Below are positions 1-8,428 of a stretch of 21,577 nucleotides of DNA, piece after piece. A program made the translations under genes and the position numbers. The notes under the pieces are model-generated. The model was given only the letters and a program-made list of their open reading frames with translations, made no database searches and was not told the origin of the DNA. The DNA is from a virus: IMG/VR virus record IMGVR_UViG_3300020468_000091, positions 1 through 21,577 of that record; one strand, given 5' to 3'. Positions within the stretch are counted from its first letter, which is position 1, and each line of letters opens with the position of its first letter.

Positions 1-1642
1 TTGAGAGTAAAGTTTTATCTCCAAATAATATTGTCCCTTGGCCAGGGAATGTTACTATTGGATTAACCCTCTTCTTATATAGTGCATCTCTCTCAGCTTG
101 ATTTGGATTGAAAGACAACTTAGTAATACCTAATAATTGTCCTCGGTTAAATCCTGCTGGTGAGAACCATGCATCTCTTTCTTGGTCAGACCTTGCCATT
201 ATACCTGCTGTGTGTCCACATGCTGGAATATAACAGTAATTATCAGTATACTTATCGTATTGATAACACCATGCACTGTCCATTACTGCATAAGAACTTG
301 AAGATAAAGTATCTGCAAGTGCTACTATTGAAGTGGATTCTGAACCAGAATTGTTAACACAATCTTGTTTTCTTGGTGAAATGATTGCCATACAATCTTT
401 TCTTGCTTCACATATTGCAATTAAGTTATTTGCTTGAGTTGTTGCTTCTGCTAATGTTGTTACCTCGTTACCAGAACCATCGTCTCCATTAAGAGGCCCA
501 GATATTAAGAAATCAACATCTTGGGTTTCTGCATCACCGAGATAAGTCTCGATTCCAGATTTCTTCTGACCAGAAGTTAAGCAATAACCATCTGAACCAT
601 TTGTAAATGATTGTGTGATTGGTAATGTGTGTGTATCAAATATTGCACCCGCTGAAGCGAATGTATTACCAGATTCACTTAAATTTGAATTGTGGTTGGA
701 GAAGAAGATGTAGTTTGAGTTGTATCTTAGTTTATCTACAAAGTAGTTAGAATTTCCTTCTGCGTCTTTTGCATCAGATGCCATTGATACTCCTTCGAAT
801 ATCTCAAGAATTTCTCCTACTATACCTGTAATTAAACCATTCTCATCAACGACAGCAATGTGCATTTCATCCAAAGATGAACTGTTTGCAATAGCATCTG
901 GACTTGAGCCAGGAGCTTTTGTAAAACTAGATGCAAATTCCCATTCTCTGTTTACATTAGCTGAGTTTGCAACTACAGTTTGTAAACCAGAACTTCCATC
1001 ACTTGCCAATGCAAATGTAATGGCATTAGTATTAATTTCAGAGATTATATACTTATTAGTATCAGTACCAAAAGTAATTACATCTCCAACAACTAATGCA
1101 GCTCCACTTGCAACTGTCATTGATGTATCTCCCAATGCAATTGAACTGTCATTTACAGTTGTTGCAGCGGATTGTGAAAATGCATTTGCACTTGCACAAA
1201 CAGATACTTTTAAACTATTACCTAAAACACCAACACATCTTGCAACAAAATCTCCAACATTTGAAGCAGCTGCACCTGTATGATAATTATTATCATAATA
1301 ATGTGTCGCATTTTTTACTAGTAAACCAGCTGAACCAGTGGATGCATTCAACATATTTGTTGAAACTGCACGAACCACTTTTAAGTTATTTCCATATTTC
1401 AAGAAATTTGCAGCTGAATAAAAGTGTTCTTTCTTCTTCACAGAAGTAAGATAGGCGTCATCATTAGATGGGTCACCAAATACACTTACTAAATCCTTTT
1501 CGGATGTAATAGTTCTAACTTCATCAACTGGGCCCCAACTAAAAGAACCTACATAACCACCTATACTAGATGATACTGCTGGTACTACATTTGAAACATC
1601 TATTTCTCTGACTTGAACGCCAGGACTTACTAGAAATGCCAT
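1..1642 (-). CDS. 18: Tail sheath protein, gp18-like (C-terminus outside window)
   Basis: This is the contractile sheath protomer that surrounds the tail tube and shortens at infection. The frame is open from the ATG at 1642 to the window edge, giving 547 codons with no stop; T4 gp18 is about 659 residues, so the C-terminal part lies outside. The N-terminus MAFLVSPGVQVREID, followed by a glycine/serine stretch and SFSWGPVDEV, is the standard start of phage sheath proteins. A central threonine/serine-rich part (about residues 140-240) fits the variable protruding domain, and the later WFSPAGFNRG segment fits the conserved sheath core. A GGGAG ribosome site lies about 9 bases before the ATG. 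It follows gp17, as in T4, with an 80-base gap holding late-promoter-like motifs. I am confident of the family from the N-terminus and the gene order. Confidence 0.93.
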   Translation of the reverse strand, partial: MAFLVSPGVQVREIDVSNVVPAVSSSIGGYVGSFSWGPVDEVRTITSEKDLVSVFGDPSNDDAYLTSVKKKEHFYSAANFLKYGNNLKVVRAVSTNMLNASTGSAGLLVKNATHYYDNNYHTGAAASNVGDFVARCVGVLGNSLKVSVCASANAFSQSAATTVNDSSIALGDTSMTVASGAALVVGDVITFGTDTNKYIISEINTNAITFALASDGSSGLQTVVANSANVNREWEFASSFTKAPGSSPDAIANSSSLDEMHIAVVDENGLITGIVGEILEIFEGVSMASDAKDAEGNSNYFVDKLRYNSNYIFFSNHNSNLSESGNTFASAGAIFDTHTLPITQSFTNGSDGYCLTSGQKKSGIETYLGDAETQDVDFLISGPLNGDDGSGNEVTTLAEATTQANNLIAICEARKDCMAIISPRKQDCVNNSGSESTSIVALADTLSSSSYAVMDSAWCYQYDKYTDNYCYIPACGHTAGIMARSDQERDAWFSPAGFNRGQLLGITKLSFNPNQAERDALYKKRVNPIVTFPGQGTILFGDKTLLS

Positions 1643-1664
1643 TTTAGTTTTCTCCCATAAAGTT

Positions 1665-1671
1665 TATTTAT
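1665..1671 (-). promoter_or_regulatory. Putative T4-type late promoter upstream of gp18
   Basis: The minus strand reads CATAAATAAA here, matching seven of eight bases of the T4 late promoter box TATAAATA. It ends about 23 bases before the sheath start, in the 80-base gap after gp17. The motif is read from the sequence; promoter activity is inferred from its position and from four other copies in the window. Confidence 0.6.
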
Positions 1672-1702
1672 GACCGACCACATTTATTGTGTTCGTCCAT
1701 AG

Positions 1703-1709
1703 TATTTAG
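1703..1709 (-). promoter_or_regulatory. Possible second late-promoter-like box before gp18
   Basis: The minus strand reads ACTAAATACTATG, which resembles the extended T4 late consensus TATAAATACTATT but has two changes at the start of the core. It lies 38 bases upstream of the better box at 1665. It could be a tandem or weaker promoter, or chance in AT-rich DNA. Confidence 0.3.
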
Positions 1710-1722
1710 TATTTTATTGTTT

Positions 1723-3327
1723 TTAAAACACTCCATAATTCTTTCCATCGTCCACAACTGTCCAGACATCACCATCTTCTTCAAAGGTATCTCCACCTTT
1801 ACCACTATCTATAATACCTATTGGGACTATATCGTCTTCGATTTCTTTTTGTTTTTCTGCATATAACATTGATTTTAAGTCTGCACTTGACATATCTTTA
1901 AACAATGGTGTACTAACAAACCATGCAAACATAACACAATTCATCACCATATCGTCATGACAACCACCATCTGCTTGCCAAGATTGACCTCTAGATACAA
2001 AAGTTGCAAATTCTTGAATAGTATCGGAGTCTCTTATATACAGTTTTTTCTCTTCCATTATTTCTCTTAAGGCTGCACAACCCTGTGCTTTAACCTTTTT
2101 AGTCATACGAACACCGACTCCATCTGCTTTAACTGAACTAGTCATAAACATATTTTCGTATTCTAACTCGTAATACATCTCTCTACAAACCATTGTTCCT
2201 TGATTATTATTCTCTACAATAATCAATGCATCGTTATACAACTTACCATATTTTACACATATGTCTGGTAATAACATAGGAGATATTAAATTATCTCTAA
2301 ATGTGCATACTTGTTCAAATAAATTACCATCATGTATGTCAAATATAGTAAAGGTAGAATAGTCCATACCTTTACCCTCTGCAACATCTACAGTCATTAT
2401 ATACTCATGATGGGGTTTAGGTTTCTTATATACTCTTACTTGACCATATAATTCAGTAGGATTTTCAGATACTAATCCTAAAATAATATTAGATGGGATA
2501 AGAGTTCTACCAGTTCCTAAGAAAGAATTACCAAATTCTTGTTCAAACTGCAACTCTGATGTATTTGCAATGGTAGTTTTCTTCCATGTTTCATCTCTGC
2601 CTGGCACATCACTCCAGTCTATTTGATAGTTTGCAAACTCATTTGAGTTAGTAACTGATGCTTCCCAGATACGATGAAACATATTACCTACTCCATTTGC
2701 AGTAGATGTTATAATAACCTTTGAGTTCTTACCAGATGTAATAACTGGATATGTACCAGTATAAAATGGTTCTGCATTTTCTACAAAGGCAAACTCATCA
2801 AGATAAAGAAGGTTAACAGATAGACCACGAATCGATGATGTCGTGGTTGCAGATGCAATAATTCTAGAATTGTTTTCAAAATCTATACTTCCTTTGTTTA
2901 ATGCTTTAGTCCCAGGCTGTAAAAAGAAGGGAACATTCTCTAACATAATTGTAATACGAGATAACATTTCTCTTGCAGTTGCACCTTTGTTTGCAAGAAT
3001 AGCTACTGTTTGTTCTGGATGAAATAATAAATACCAAAGAAGATATGCACATACTGTTATAGATTTACCACTTTGACGACATGCAAGAACTATGTTAAAT
3101 CGATTATCTTCGAAGTGTTGTATTAATCCCTGTTGATAATCATAGAGTTCAAAGGGAACTAATCCTTCATCTAGTGAAATAATTTTTAAATATTTGGATA
3201 TAAAGTATGCTGGTTCACGAGTACATCTTAAATACTCTTGAACTTTATCGTCTGTCCATTCCTCAGTAACACCCTGTCTTTTGACATTTATGTTACCAAG
3301 ATATCCTTCATTCTTCGGTTTTGGCAT
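1723..3327 (-). CDS. 17: Terminase large subunit, gp17-like (ATPase and nuclease)
   Basis: This is the DNA-packaging motor and headful nuclease that docks on the portal and drives genome DNA into the prohead. In the ATPase half, the Walker A motif CRQSGKS spans residues 83-89, Walker B LLYLDE spans 173-178 with D177 and E178, and the coupling motif TSTAN spans 207-211. In the nuclease half, the expected acidic residues are D314 (TVDVAEGKG), E372 (VENNNQ) and D458/D459 (HDDM). All the catalytic positions known for T4 gp17 therefore have candidates. At 534 residues it is shorter than T4 gp17 (610), mostly at the ends. The ATG overlaps the end of the small terminase gene by 20 bases, suggesting translational coupling. 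Confidence 0.97.
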   Translation of the reverse strand: MPKPKNEGYLGNINVKRQGVTEEWTDDKVQEYLRCTREPAYFISKYLKIISLDEGLVPFELYDYQQGLIQHFEDNRFNIVLACRQSGKSITVCAYLLWYLLFHPEQTVAILANKGATAREMLSRITIMLENVPFFLQPGTKALNKGSIDFENNSRIIASATTTSSIRGLSVNLLYLDEFAFVENAEPFYTGTYPVITSGKNSKVIITSTANGVGNMFHRIWEASVTNSNEFANYQIDWSDVPGRDETWKKTTIANTSELQFEQEFGNSFLGTGRTLIPSNIILGLVSENPTELYGQVRVYKKPKPHHEYIMTVDVAEGKGMDYSTFTIFDIHDGNLFEQVCTFRDNLISPMLLPDICVKYGKLYNDALIIVENNNQGTMVCREMYYELEYENMFMTSSVKADGVGVRMTKKVKAQGCAALREIMEEKKLYIRDSDTIQEFATFVSRGQSWQADGGCHDDMVMNCVMFAWFVSTPLFKDMSSADLKSMLYAEKQKEIEDDIVPIGIIDSGKGGDTFEEDGDVWTVVDDGKNYGVF

Positions 3328-3745
3328 TGTTTTTTAATAGTTTCTGTAATTCTGCTGTAGAACCTACAAACAAATTTTGATTTGTTGTTTGATTTTTAGG
3401 TCTATCGTCTTCTAAGTCATCCATCATTTTTTGTATTTGTAATAACTTTTCAGATGTTTCGGATACTGTCTTAATTAACTGTCCAGCAACCTCATAAGTC
3501 CTCGGATGTTCACTTTCTTTTGCAAGGTCTAGGATACCCTCAATTGCATCCTGTCCTCTCTCTACGAGTCCATACAGAGTGTTTCTGGTGTATTTGTAGT
3601 CAACCTGTTGTTCATCTTTTCTTTCTGTAAAACGACCATTCTGGTCTCTGGGAACGAGTTGTTTGTTAGTTTCTTTAACTACTTCTTCTGCTTCATTGTT
3701 AATATCTAGAAGTTCGTCTAGTTTGTCATCTATAGATTGTTTCAT
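3308..3745 (-). CDS. 16: Terminase small subunit, gp16-like
   Basis: This is probably the small terminase, which in T4 forms a ring, recognises DNA and stimulates gp17 ATPase activity. The call rests mainly on its place between gp15 and gp17 and its size (145 residues, against 164 in T4). The protein is highly charged. Its middle (about residues 55-112) is predicted by eye to be helical and coiled-coil prone, containing GQDAIEGILDLAKESEHPRTYE and a later LLQIQKMMDDLE stretch, as expected for the oligomerising core. It starts 2 bases after the gp15 stop, with no strong ribosome site of its own, and ends inside the gp17 start region. These features fit coupled synthesis of the two terminase subunits. 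Confidence 0.88.
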   Translation of the reverse strand: MKQSIDDKLDELLDINNEAEEVVKETNKQLVPRDQNGRFTERKDEQQVDYKYTRNTLYGLVERGQDAIEGILDLAKESEHPRTYEVAGQLIKTVSETSEKLLQIQKMMDDLEDDRPKNQTTNQNLFVGSTAELQKLLKNNAKTEE

Positions 3746-3747
3746 AA

Positions 3748-4578
3748 TTAAGTAATTGTGGTTTTATCAGTATTGTAATCTGAGTCATTCCCATCAAAAA
3801 AGTTTATTGTTTCAGTTATATTTAGTGGTGTTGTTTCTGGACTTGTATTAGTTGGATTAGGAACTTGTTTAATTTCACTTTGTCTTCCAGCTGCACTATT
3901 TGCTTGTCCATCATCTGTAATGTATGTTCTTGCACGAACATCTCTAATAATCTCTGATTTGCCAATAGAACCATATAGGTATGTTTTCATTTCAAAGTTT
4001 AGCGTCCAAATAATTACTCTACGAGATTGAAAGTCTCCTTCATATTGGTCATCATAAGATACATCTTGTAATACGATTGGTACATCTCTTTTTTCACTGG
4101 TGCCTGGCACTGTAGTCATTGTAACTGTAAAATCTGGTGTAAAAAAAGGTAATATCTGTTCTACAATCTGTAATGCATCTTCGGTATTTTTTGCAATTGC
4201 ATATAAACCGAAATTAATATTGTAAGGAACTGGTGCAAACTGTGTCTTTAAAACAGTATTATCACCACTATCTTGTAATTTATATTGTTTTAACTTACCA
4301 AGCTTTCTCTCTGCATCATAGTTTAAACCAGTAATATCAAATGCAATTCTAGGTAAAGTCATTGCAACTCTTGATGTAGAACTGTCCATTAAGTCTGCAG
4401 CTTGGTCTAATCTTGCAATAAATTTTTGTTTTGGGCCATAAGATAATGGAACTCTTATGTTTTGTGTTTGAGTTCCAGATGAGTTATCTCTTTGAATATC
4501 AATCTCATTGAACATTGTACCAAAAACTGATACTGCTCTTTTGATTGCTTCATGATAGAAATGTGATTTACCTAACAT
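3748..4578 (-). CDS. 15: Tail terminator / sheath stabiliser, gp15-like
   Basis: T4 gp15 caps the finished tail tube and sheath and joins the tail to the neck. The 276-residue length is almost that of T4 gp15 (272). The N-terminus MLGKSHFYHEAIKRAVSVFG and the following segment VPLSYGPKQKFIARL are hallmarks of this family in T4-like phages. The last 45 or so residues are serine/threonine/asparagine rich and may be a flexible tail. The ATG has an AGGA ribosome site about 9 bases upstream and an exact TATAAATA box 17 bases upstream, so the gene probably opens the gp15-gp16-gp17 unit. The neighbours gp14 and gp16 support the call. Confidence 0.95.
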   Translation of the reverse strand: MLGKSHFYHEAIKRAVSVFGTMFNEIDIQRDNSSGTQTQNIRVPLSYGPKQKFIARLDQAADLMDSSTSRVAMTLPRIAFDITGLNYDAERKLGKLKQYKLQDSGDNTVLKTQFAPVPYNINFGLYAIAKNTEDALQIVEQILPFFTPDFTVTMTTVPGTSEKRDVPIVLQDVSYDDQYEGDFQSRRVIIWTLNFEMKTYLYGSIGKSEIIRDVRARTYITDDGQANSAAGRQSEIKQVPNPTNTSPETTPLNITETINFFDGNDSDYNTDKTTIT

Positions 4579-4594
4579 TTTTAATTCCTACTCA

Positions 4595-4602
4595 TATTTA
4601 TA
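4595..4602 (-). promoter_or_regulatory. T4-type late promoter upstream of gp15
   Basis: The minus strand reads TATAAATA, a perfect match to the T4 late promoter core, ending 17 bases before the gp15 ATG. The TAA inside the box is also the stop codon of gp14, so one short sequence appears to end one gene and promote the next. Function is inferred. Confidence 0.72.
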
Positions 4603-5515
4603 GTGACCCAAATGGATTACTTTCCGAGAAGTCTACGATGTTTGCACCAGCAGTTTCAAAGTCCTTATTGTCTGCAAGTGGGTCATTTGGTGTTACATAT
4701 TGGTCTGGTGCAGTTGTTATTGTTCTACTTGCACTACTTGTTGCACCTACAATATTACCTGCAGCTGCATTAGACGATAATACAAACATAGTATTTGTTG
4801 CTGGAACATCTGTATCATCAAATGTTATGTTATTAACAATAAGAGTTTTACTATTTTCACCCTGTGAAGTATAAGATACTACCTGTCCAGATACAGTTTT
4901 ACCAGATGCAACTGTTTGTGTGACTGTTTCTCCATGAACAAAGTCTCCAGAACCAGAACCTAATGCCATAGATACTTGATATGCAAATGAATCTTCAACA
5001 CCATCAAGTTCTGCAATACCAGTATCAAATGCTTCATGTGAGTATTCAAAGGTTTCACATTGTAGTTTAAATACATTAAGCTTACCTAATTGGTAGAATG
5101 GATTTTCATGTTCTACAAATCTAATTTCAAATACTTGATTTCCAAGTGGGAAATAAATTAAGTCACCTTCTTGAGGTCTTGTTGCTGTAACTAAGTTTTG
5201 GTCTAATGATACAAACCTATTCCATGTTCTTCTAGATAAAACGAAGGTTGCTTGGTCTCTGACTTCTACACCAAATTTAGAAAGTAAGTCTCCTTCACCT
5301 TCAAACCCTTCGGTATTTTCAATATACATTTCAACCGAATATGCATCGTCAAACTTTGATGAAGTATCTTCACCAAACAATTCATCCTCATCTACAATAG
5401 TTCGTGGTAAGTAAAAACATTCATGGCCATAGAATCTTAAAGATTCTACAACTAAATCTTCATGTAAGTCTTGTTCCGATTGAACTGCATGGTTAAAATA
5501 TACATTAGTAGGCAT
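4598..5515 (-). CDS. 14: Neck protein, gp14-like
   Basis: T4 gp14 is one of the neck proteins that close the filled head and create the tail attachment site. The N-terminal part has family features such as MPTNVYFNHAVQSEQDLHED and FYGHECFYLPR, then an acidic segment with DELFGED and a conserved-looking FVLSRRTWNRF. At 305 residues it is longer than T4 gp14 (256). The extra length is probably the serine/threonine/glycine-rich C-terminal part from about residue 180, which looks like a beta-rich insertion of the kind seen in marine relatives. It starts 3 bases after the gp13 stop, with a G-rich ribosome site formed by the end of gp13. Order gp13-gp14-gp15 supports the call. Confidence 0.94.
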   Translation of the reverse strand: MPTNVYFNHAVQSEQDLHEDLVVESLRFYGHECFYLPRTIVDEDELFGEDTSSKFDDAYSVEMYIENTEGFEGEGDLLSKFGVEVRDQATFVLSRRTWNRFVSLDQNLVTATRPQEGDLIYFPLGNQVFEIRFVEHENPFYQLGKLNVFKLQCETFEYSHEAFDTGIAELDGVEDSFAYQVSMALGSGSGDFVHGETVTQTVASGKTVSGQVVSYTSQGENSKTLIVNNITFDDTDVPATNTMFVLSSNAAAGNIVGATSSASRTITTAPDQYVTPNDPLADNKDFETAGANIVDFSESNPFGSL

Positions 5516-5518
5516 CGA

Positions 5519-6334
5519 TTACCCCATCATTATAGCAGACTCAGTTTGTAATAAATTACTCTGTTCCTCTAACTTTTCAATTTCAGTGTTTGCATCTTCT
5601 AGGATTTGTCTACCCTGTAAGGTAACTCCGCCAGGCAACTGAACCCCTTCAAACTTAGAAAGGTTCTGACCCCATTGTTTTTTGATTAATGCAGTTACAT
5701 ATTTCTTTAACCAAACATCATTATAAACATCTGTGAATTGTGTTGGGTCTATCTTTCTGTAACAATCTATGATAATATATTCTCCAGATGTGACTGCATT
5801 TGACCAATCCATATCTAAGTATAATCTGTTTTGTGCTTTGTTAAAACGAATTGGAACTTGTCCGATTAGTATTTCATCTAATAATTGAATGTGATTTTGC
5901 ACCATTTCATACTGCACTATAGATGTAGAAGAGATATCATATAAGTCATTTAGTCTTAATTGGTATCTAAGGTCAAACATGTTTAGACCAGATTTATCTA
6001 CGAATGGAAATACTCTTAATACTGAATAAACCGATTCTGGAAGAACAATGTATCCTTGACCCTCTTTAAAAGTCATAGAACTTGATATGTGTGTTCCTGT
6101 AGATGATTGAGACATACTTGCATCTGCTTTTTGATTTGCAAGGTCGTTATCGTTAATTTGATGTTTTAAATATGTTCGAATAGTACCATCATAATGATAC
6201 TCTGCAAAGTATTGTAATGCATCATCTATAATATCATCAACTTGGTCATCATCCACATTGATTTCAATCACTGGTTTACCCAGTTGTCTTAATGCATATT
6301 CTTTTAATGTTGCTTTACTATTTGGAGCTGCCAT
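5519..6334 (-). CDS. 13: Neck protein, gp13-like
   Basis: T4 gp13 works with gp14 to complete the head after packaging and let the tail join. This 271-residue protein (T4: 309) starts MAAPNSKATLKEYALRQLG and continues with DDDQVDDIIDDALQYFAEYH. This acidic helical N-terminus is one I recognise from gp13 of marine T4-like phages. The middle is an aromatic-rich mixed fold, and the C-terminus ends in a helical, glutamate-rich segment (EDANTEIEKLEEQSN). A clear AGGA ribosome site precedes the ATG, and an ATAAATA box lies 37 bases upstream. It probably leads a gp13-gp14 unit that continues into gp15. Confidence 0.94.
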   Translation of the reverse strand: MAAPNSKATLKEYALRQLGKPVIEINVDDDQVDDIIDDALQYFAEYHYDGTIRTYLKHQINDNDLANQKADASMSQSSTGTHISSSMTFKEGQGYIVLPESVYSVLRVFPFVDKSGLNMFDLRYQLRLNDLYDISSTSIVQYEMVQNHIQLLDEILIGQVPIRFNKAQNRLYLDMDWSNAVTSGEYIIIDCYRKIDPTQFTDVYNDVWLKKYVTALIKKQWGQNLSKFEGVQLPGGVTLQGRQILEDANTEIEKLEEQSNLLQTESAIMMG

Positions 6335-6370
6335 AACATAATCCTGTTAGAAATTAATTTCTTCTATCAG

Positions 6371-6377
6371 TATTTAT
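6371..6377 (-). promoter_or_regulatory. Putative T4-type late promoter upstream of gp13
   Basis: The minus strand reads CATAAATACTG, a seven-of-eight match to TATAAATA with a following CT as in the extended consensus. It lies 37 bases before the gp13 ATG and immediately after the stop codon of the 83-residue gene. Confidence 0.65.
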
Positions 6378-6378
6378 G

Positions 6379-6630
6379 TTATTTTTGATTTGAAAGTAAG
6401 AAATCGTCAATTTTTTTATTAATGTTATCTAAAGAATCCATCATTCTTTCCATATCTTTATGTAAATCTTCTTTAGAAACAAAATCTCTATTTACTTCTT
6501 CACGAGTTTTATTTAATAATACTTCTACTCTTTTAAGTTCACTGTTTAGATTTGCCATGAACCATACGAATGGGCCAATAATACCTGTTAATACTAAGTT
6601 CCATACTAAATGTCCGAGTTCAAAATCCAT
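6379..6630 (-). CDS. Small membrane-anchored coiled-coil protein, unknown
   Basis: The product has 83 residues. A hydrophobic stretch at about residues 8-26 (LVWNLVLTGIIGPFVWFMA) looks like one membrane span, and the rest is charged and helical with heptad-like spacing up to residue 80, probably a coiled coil. I do not know its function. The layout of one span plus a soluble coil occurs in small phage lysis or membrane proteins, but there is no lysis gene nearby to support that. It has an AGGGA ribosome site about 7 bases before the ATG and a CTAAATA motif 35 bases upstream. It sits between the accessory cassette and gp13. Confidence 0.75.
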   Translation of the reverse strand: MDFELGHLVWNLVLTGIIGPFVWFMANLNSELKRVEVLLNKTREEVNRDFVSKEDLHKDMERMMDSLDNINKKIDDFLLSNQK

Positions 6631-6663
6631 AAGATAATCCCTATAAAGTGTGTTTATATAAGG

Positions 6664-7383
6664 TTATTTAGGGAAATGAAGGTTTCCACTTTCTGGACAA
6701 ACTTCAAATACTGGTATATCGTCTACTTGTCTTGCTTGTATATCTGGATGATTATTTAGGTCTTGACTGTTACCTCTCCAACTAAATGAGTTATTGAATG
6801 CAATTGAGATTCTATCAAAGTCTGTTTCTAATGGTTCTACATGATGTTGCATTGCAGAAGGAAATAATAATACATCACCTTCTCTTGGTTCTACAACAAA
6901 GTTATCTCTACTTCTTGCAGTTGCATGTATAAAGTTTGACATGTGTTTTGCTTGGCCACTTAAGAATTGTAAAACTCCAGACCCCCTAGTCTCTTCTGGA
7001 ACAGAAATATAAACAACACCACTATACCAACAGCCTGGATGTGTATGCACATTATTATATCCATGTTGATAGTTTATGTTTACCCAATAATTATTATGTT
7101 CTAAAGTAAAATCTTTATGATGTTCTCCACAATAAAATGGGAATACTTCTTTATTAAAAACCTCTTCTACACCATTGAGTAAAGATTGAAATATGGGTCT
7201 TTCATCTACACCATCGTTAGATTGCCAACCAGCACCATTATTAGAACGAGACCTACCAATTGGGTCATTTTTTCTCATGGTATAACATTCTTTTTTCATT
7301 GCATTTAGTTGTTCTTGAGAAACTACACCCATATCTAATAGGTTTGCTTTAAATACATGCCATGAAAACATCGGTAAATACAT
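6664..7383 (-). CDS. 2OG-Fe(II) oxygenase superfamily protein (HxH type)
   Basis: This is probably a non-haem iron, 2-oxoglutarate-dependent hydroxylase. In the 239 residues, WVNINYQHGYNNVHTHPG (100-117) gives H113 and H115 as an H-x-H metal pair. H180 or H181 (MQHHVEPL) is the distal histidine, and R191-I-S193 is the 2-oxoglutarate-binding R-x-S. The pattern of N-I-N, HTHPG, SGVVY and a late GDVLLFPS segment resembles the TIGR02466-type putative 2OG oxygenases. The substrate is unknown. It begins with a TAATG overlap on the previous gene and has AAAGGAG 8 bases upstream, so it is probably translated as the last gene of the accessory cassette. Oxygenases of this kind are common beside tail-fibre genes in marine T4-like phages. 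Confidence 0.85.
   Translation of the reverse strand: MYLPMFSWHVFKANLLDMGVVSQEQLNAMKKECYTMRKNDPIGRSRSNNGAGWQSNDGVDERPIFQSLLNGVEEVFNKEVFPFYCGEHHKDFTLEHNNYWVNINYQHGYNNVHTHPGCWYSGVVYISVPEETRGSGVLQFLSGQAKHMSNFIHATARSRDNFVVEPREGDVLLFPSAMQHHVEPLETDFDRISIAFNNSFSWRGNSQDLNNHPDIQARQVDDIPVFEVCPESGNLHFPK
6665..6671 (-). promoter_or_regulatory. Weak late-promoter-like box before the 83-residue gene
   Basis: The minus strand reads CTAAATAA, one base away from the ATAAATA core, at 35 bases from the ATG at 6630. This matches the spacing of the better boxes. It overlaps the last codons of the upstream oxygenase gene, so it may be only coding sequence. Confidence 0.25.
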
Positions 7384-8258
7384 TATGAATACTCCTTTCT
7401 AGTCTTAAACAGTTTTGTATAGTATGGTTCAGAAACTTTATTTTTAATATCTTCCCTTTGATTCATTTCCTTTAAATCACCTTTTATATCTTTTTCAAAT
7501 CTTTCAACAACTTCTTCTTTAGTTAAATATGTAATTTTACTTTTCCAAGGATATCTAACAAAAGGTACAATTTGTACCAGTGGTGTACCTTTAGGAATTA
7601 TAAAAGATTCATCTACTTTAGGATAAAAAATTAAATGATTATTTGTAGTCAACTGATTAAATTTATCAGTATCTATAATACCTTGCCATGTAGACAAATA
7701 TGGATTATCAAAAAGAAAAGGGTCAAGATAATAACAAGATGTACCTTTAGGTGTTTTTATTAAAAAATCCATTTTAAATTTTAACTGCATCTTATCATCT
7801 CTGCTCATTCCAGTTACTTGTTTTGCTGGATGACCACCTACCCTGTTTATCATATCAGATAGTTCCTTAATATTAAGTTTATTAATTTCAATATAATTTA
7901 CTATATCATCTACTTTTTCTTCTTTTAATAATGTTTTGATATAAGAAAGTTTTTCTGTTGATATATTTTTTAAAGGAATTGTTATAGATATTGGTTCATC
8001 ATAATCATTTTTACTCATTAGAACTAAAACTGTGTGTCTATTTCTAATAAGATAACCCATAGATAACCAATCATGCATGGCTGGACATTTTTTAATAGTA
8101 TCTAATCTATTACCCTCTGCATCTTCAATTAATACTGGTAGTTTTTTATACCATTCTGGTTTTACTTTTTTTGCTGGAACTGGTTCAAATAGACTATTTT
8201 CAGTGTCTATAACACACTGAAATTCTATTTCCATTTCTTTTATTGGGCATTGTTCCAT
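7383..8258 (-). CDS. DUF6065-like phage protein
   Basis: This 291-residue protein has no known activity. Several stretches look like the DUF6065 family: FEPVPAKKVKPEWYKKLP near residue 24, TIKKCPAMHDWLSMGYLI near 54, HPAKQV in the middle, then a KTPKGTSCYYLDP segment, GIIDTDKF, and IPKGTPLVQIVPFVRYPW near 222. I name the family from memory, so it needs a profile search. Histidines and acidic residues are scattered but no clear catalytic triad is visible. The gene is very AT-rich and lysine-rich compared with the structural genes, which fits recent acquisition. It overlaps the DUF2061 gene by 19 bases and shares one base (TAATG) with the following oxygenase gene. Confidence 0.7.
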   Translation of the reverse strand: MEQCPIKEMEIEFQCVIDTENSLFEPVPAKKVKPEWYKKLPVLIEDAEGNRLDTIKKCPAMHDWLSMGYLIRNRHTVLVLMSKNDYDEPISITIPLKNISTEKLSYIKTLLKEEKVDDIVNYIEINKLNIKELSDMINRVGGHPAKQVTGMSRDDKMQLKFKMDFLIKTPKGTSCYYLDPFLFDNPYLSTWQGIIDTDKFNQLTTNNHLIFYPKVDESFIIPKGTPLVQIVPFVRYPWKSKITYLTKEEVVERFEKDIKGDLKEMNQREDIKNKVSEPYYTKLFKTRKEYS

Positions 8259-8428
8259 AATCGCTCGTGTAAATAATATAATATAAGTTTTATTACAAAG
8301 TCAAAAGTCATGATTGCACCAGCAACCTCAACTGAACCTGTAAGGACATAACCTATTAATCCTGTAGTGACTGTTGCAATTATTCTCCATGAAAATGCTT
8401 TTGCAATAGATTTACTTTGTGAGTCCAA
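8240..8428 (-). CDS. DUF2061 small membrane protein
   Basis: This is a small integral membrane protein of the DUF2061 type. The diagnostic pattern is KAFSWRIIATVTTGLIGYV followed by a second hydrophobic stretch and the ending LILYYLHERLW, i.e. two membrane spans with conserved S-W-R and Y-x-H-E-R-x-W. I chose the TTG start at 8428 (62 residues) because AGGAGA lies 4-5 bases before it. A longer frame with a TTG at 8476 (78 residues) has no such site and would overlap the upstream gene by 65 bases instead of 17. DUF2061 is known from bacteria next to or fused with APS-kinase genes, and here the upstream gene is APS-kinase-like. Its molecular role is unknown. Confidence 0.8.
   Translation of the reverse strand: MDSQSKSIAKAFSWRIIATVTTGLIGYVLTGSVEVAGAIMTFDFVIKLILYYLHERLWNNAQ

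Noticed and set aside
160-357. Plus-strand frame of 65 codons
   Set aside because: It is antisense to the sheath gene, with no recognisable motif.
858-1449. Two overlapping plus-strand frames
   Set aside because: They lie opposite the tail sheath gene, whose protein is clearly recognisable, and have no ribosome site or recognisable product.
4545-4874. Plus-strand frame across the gp14/gp15 junction
   Set aside because: It is opposite two well-supported neck/tail genes and has no motif.
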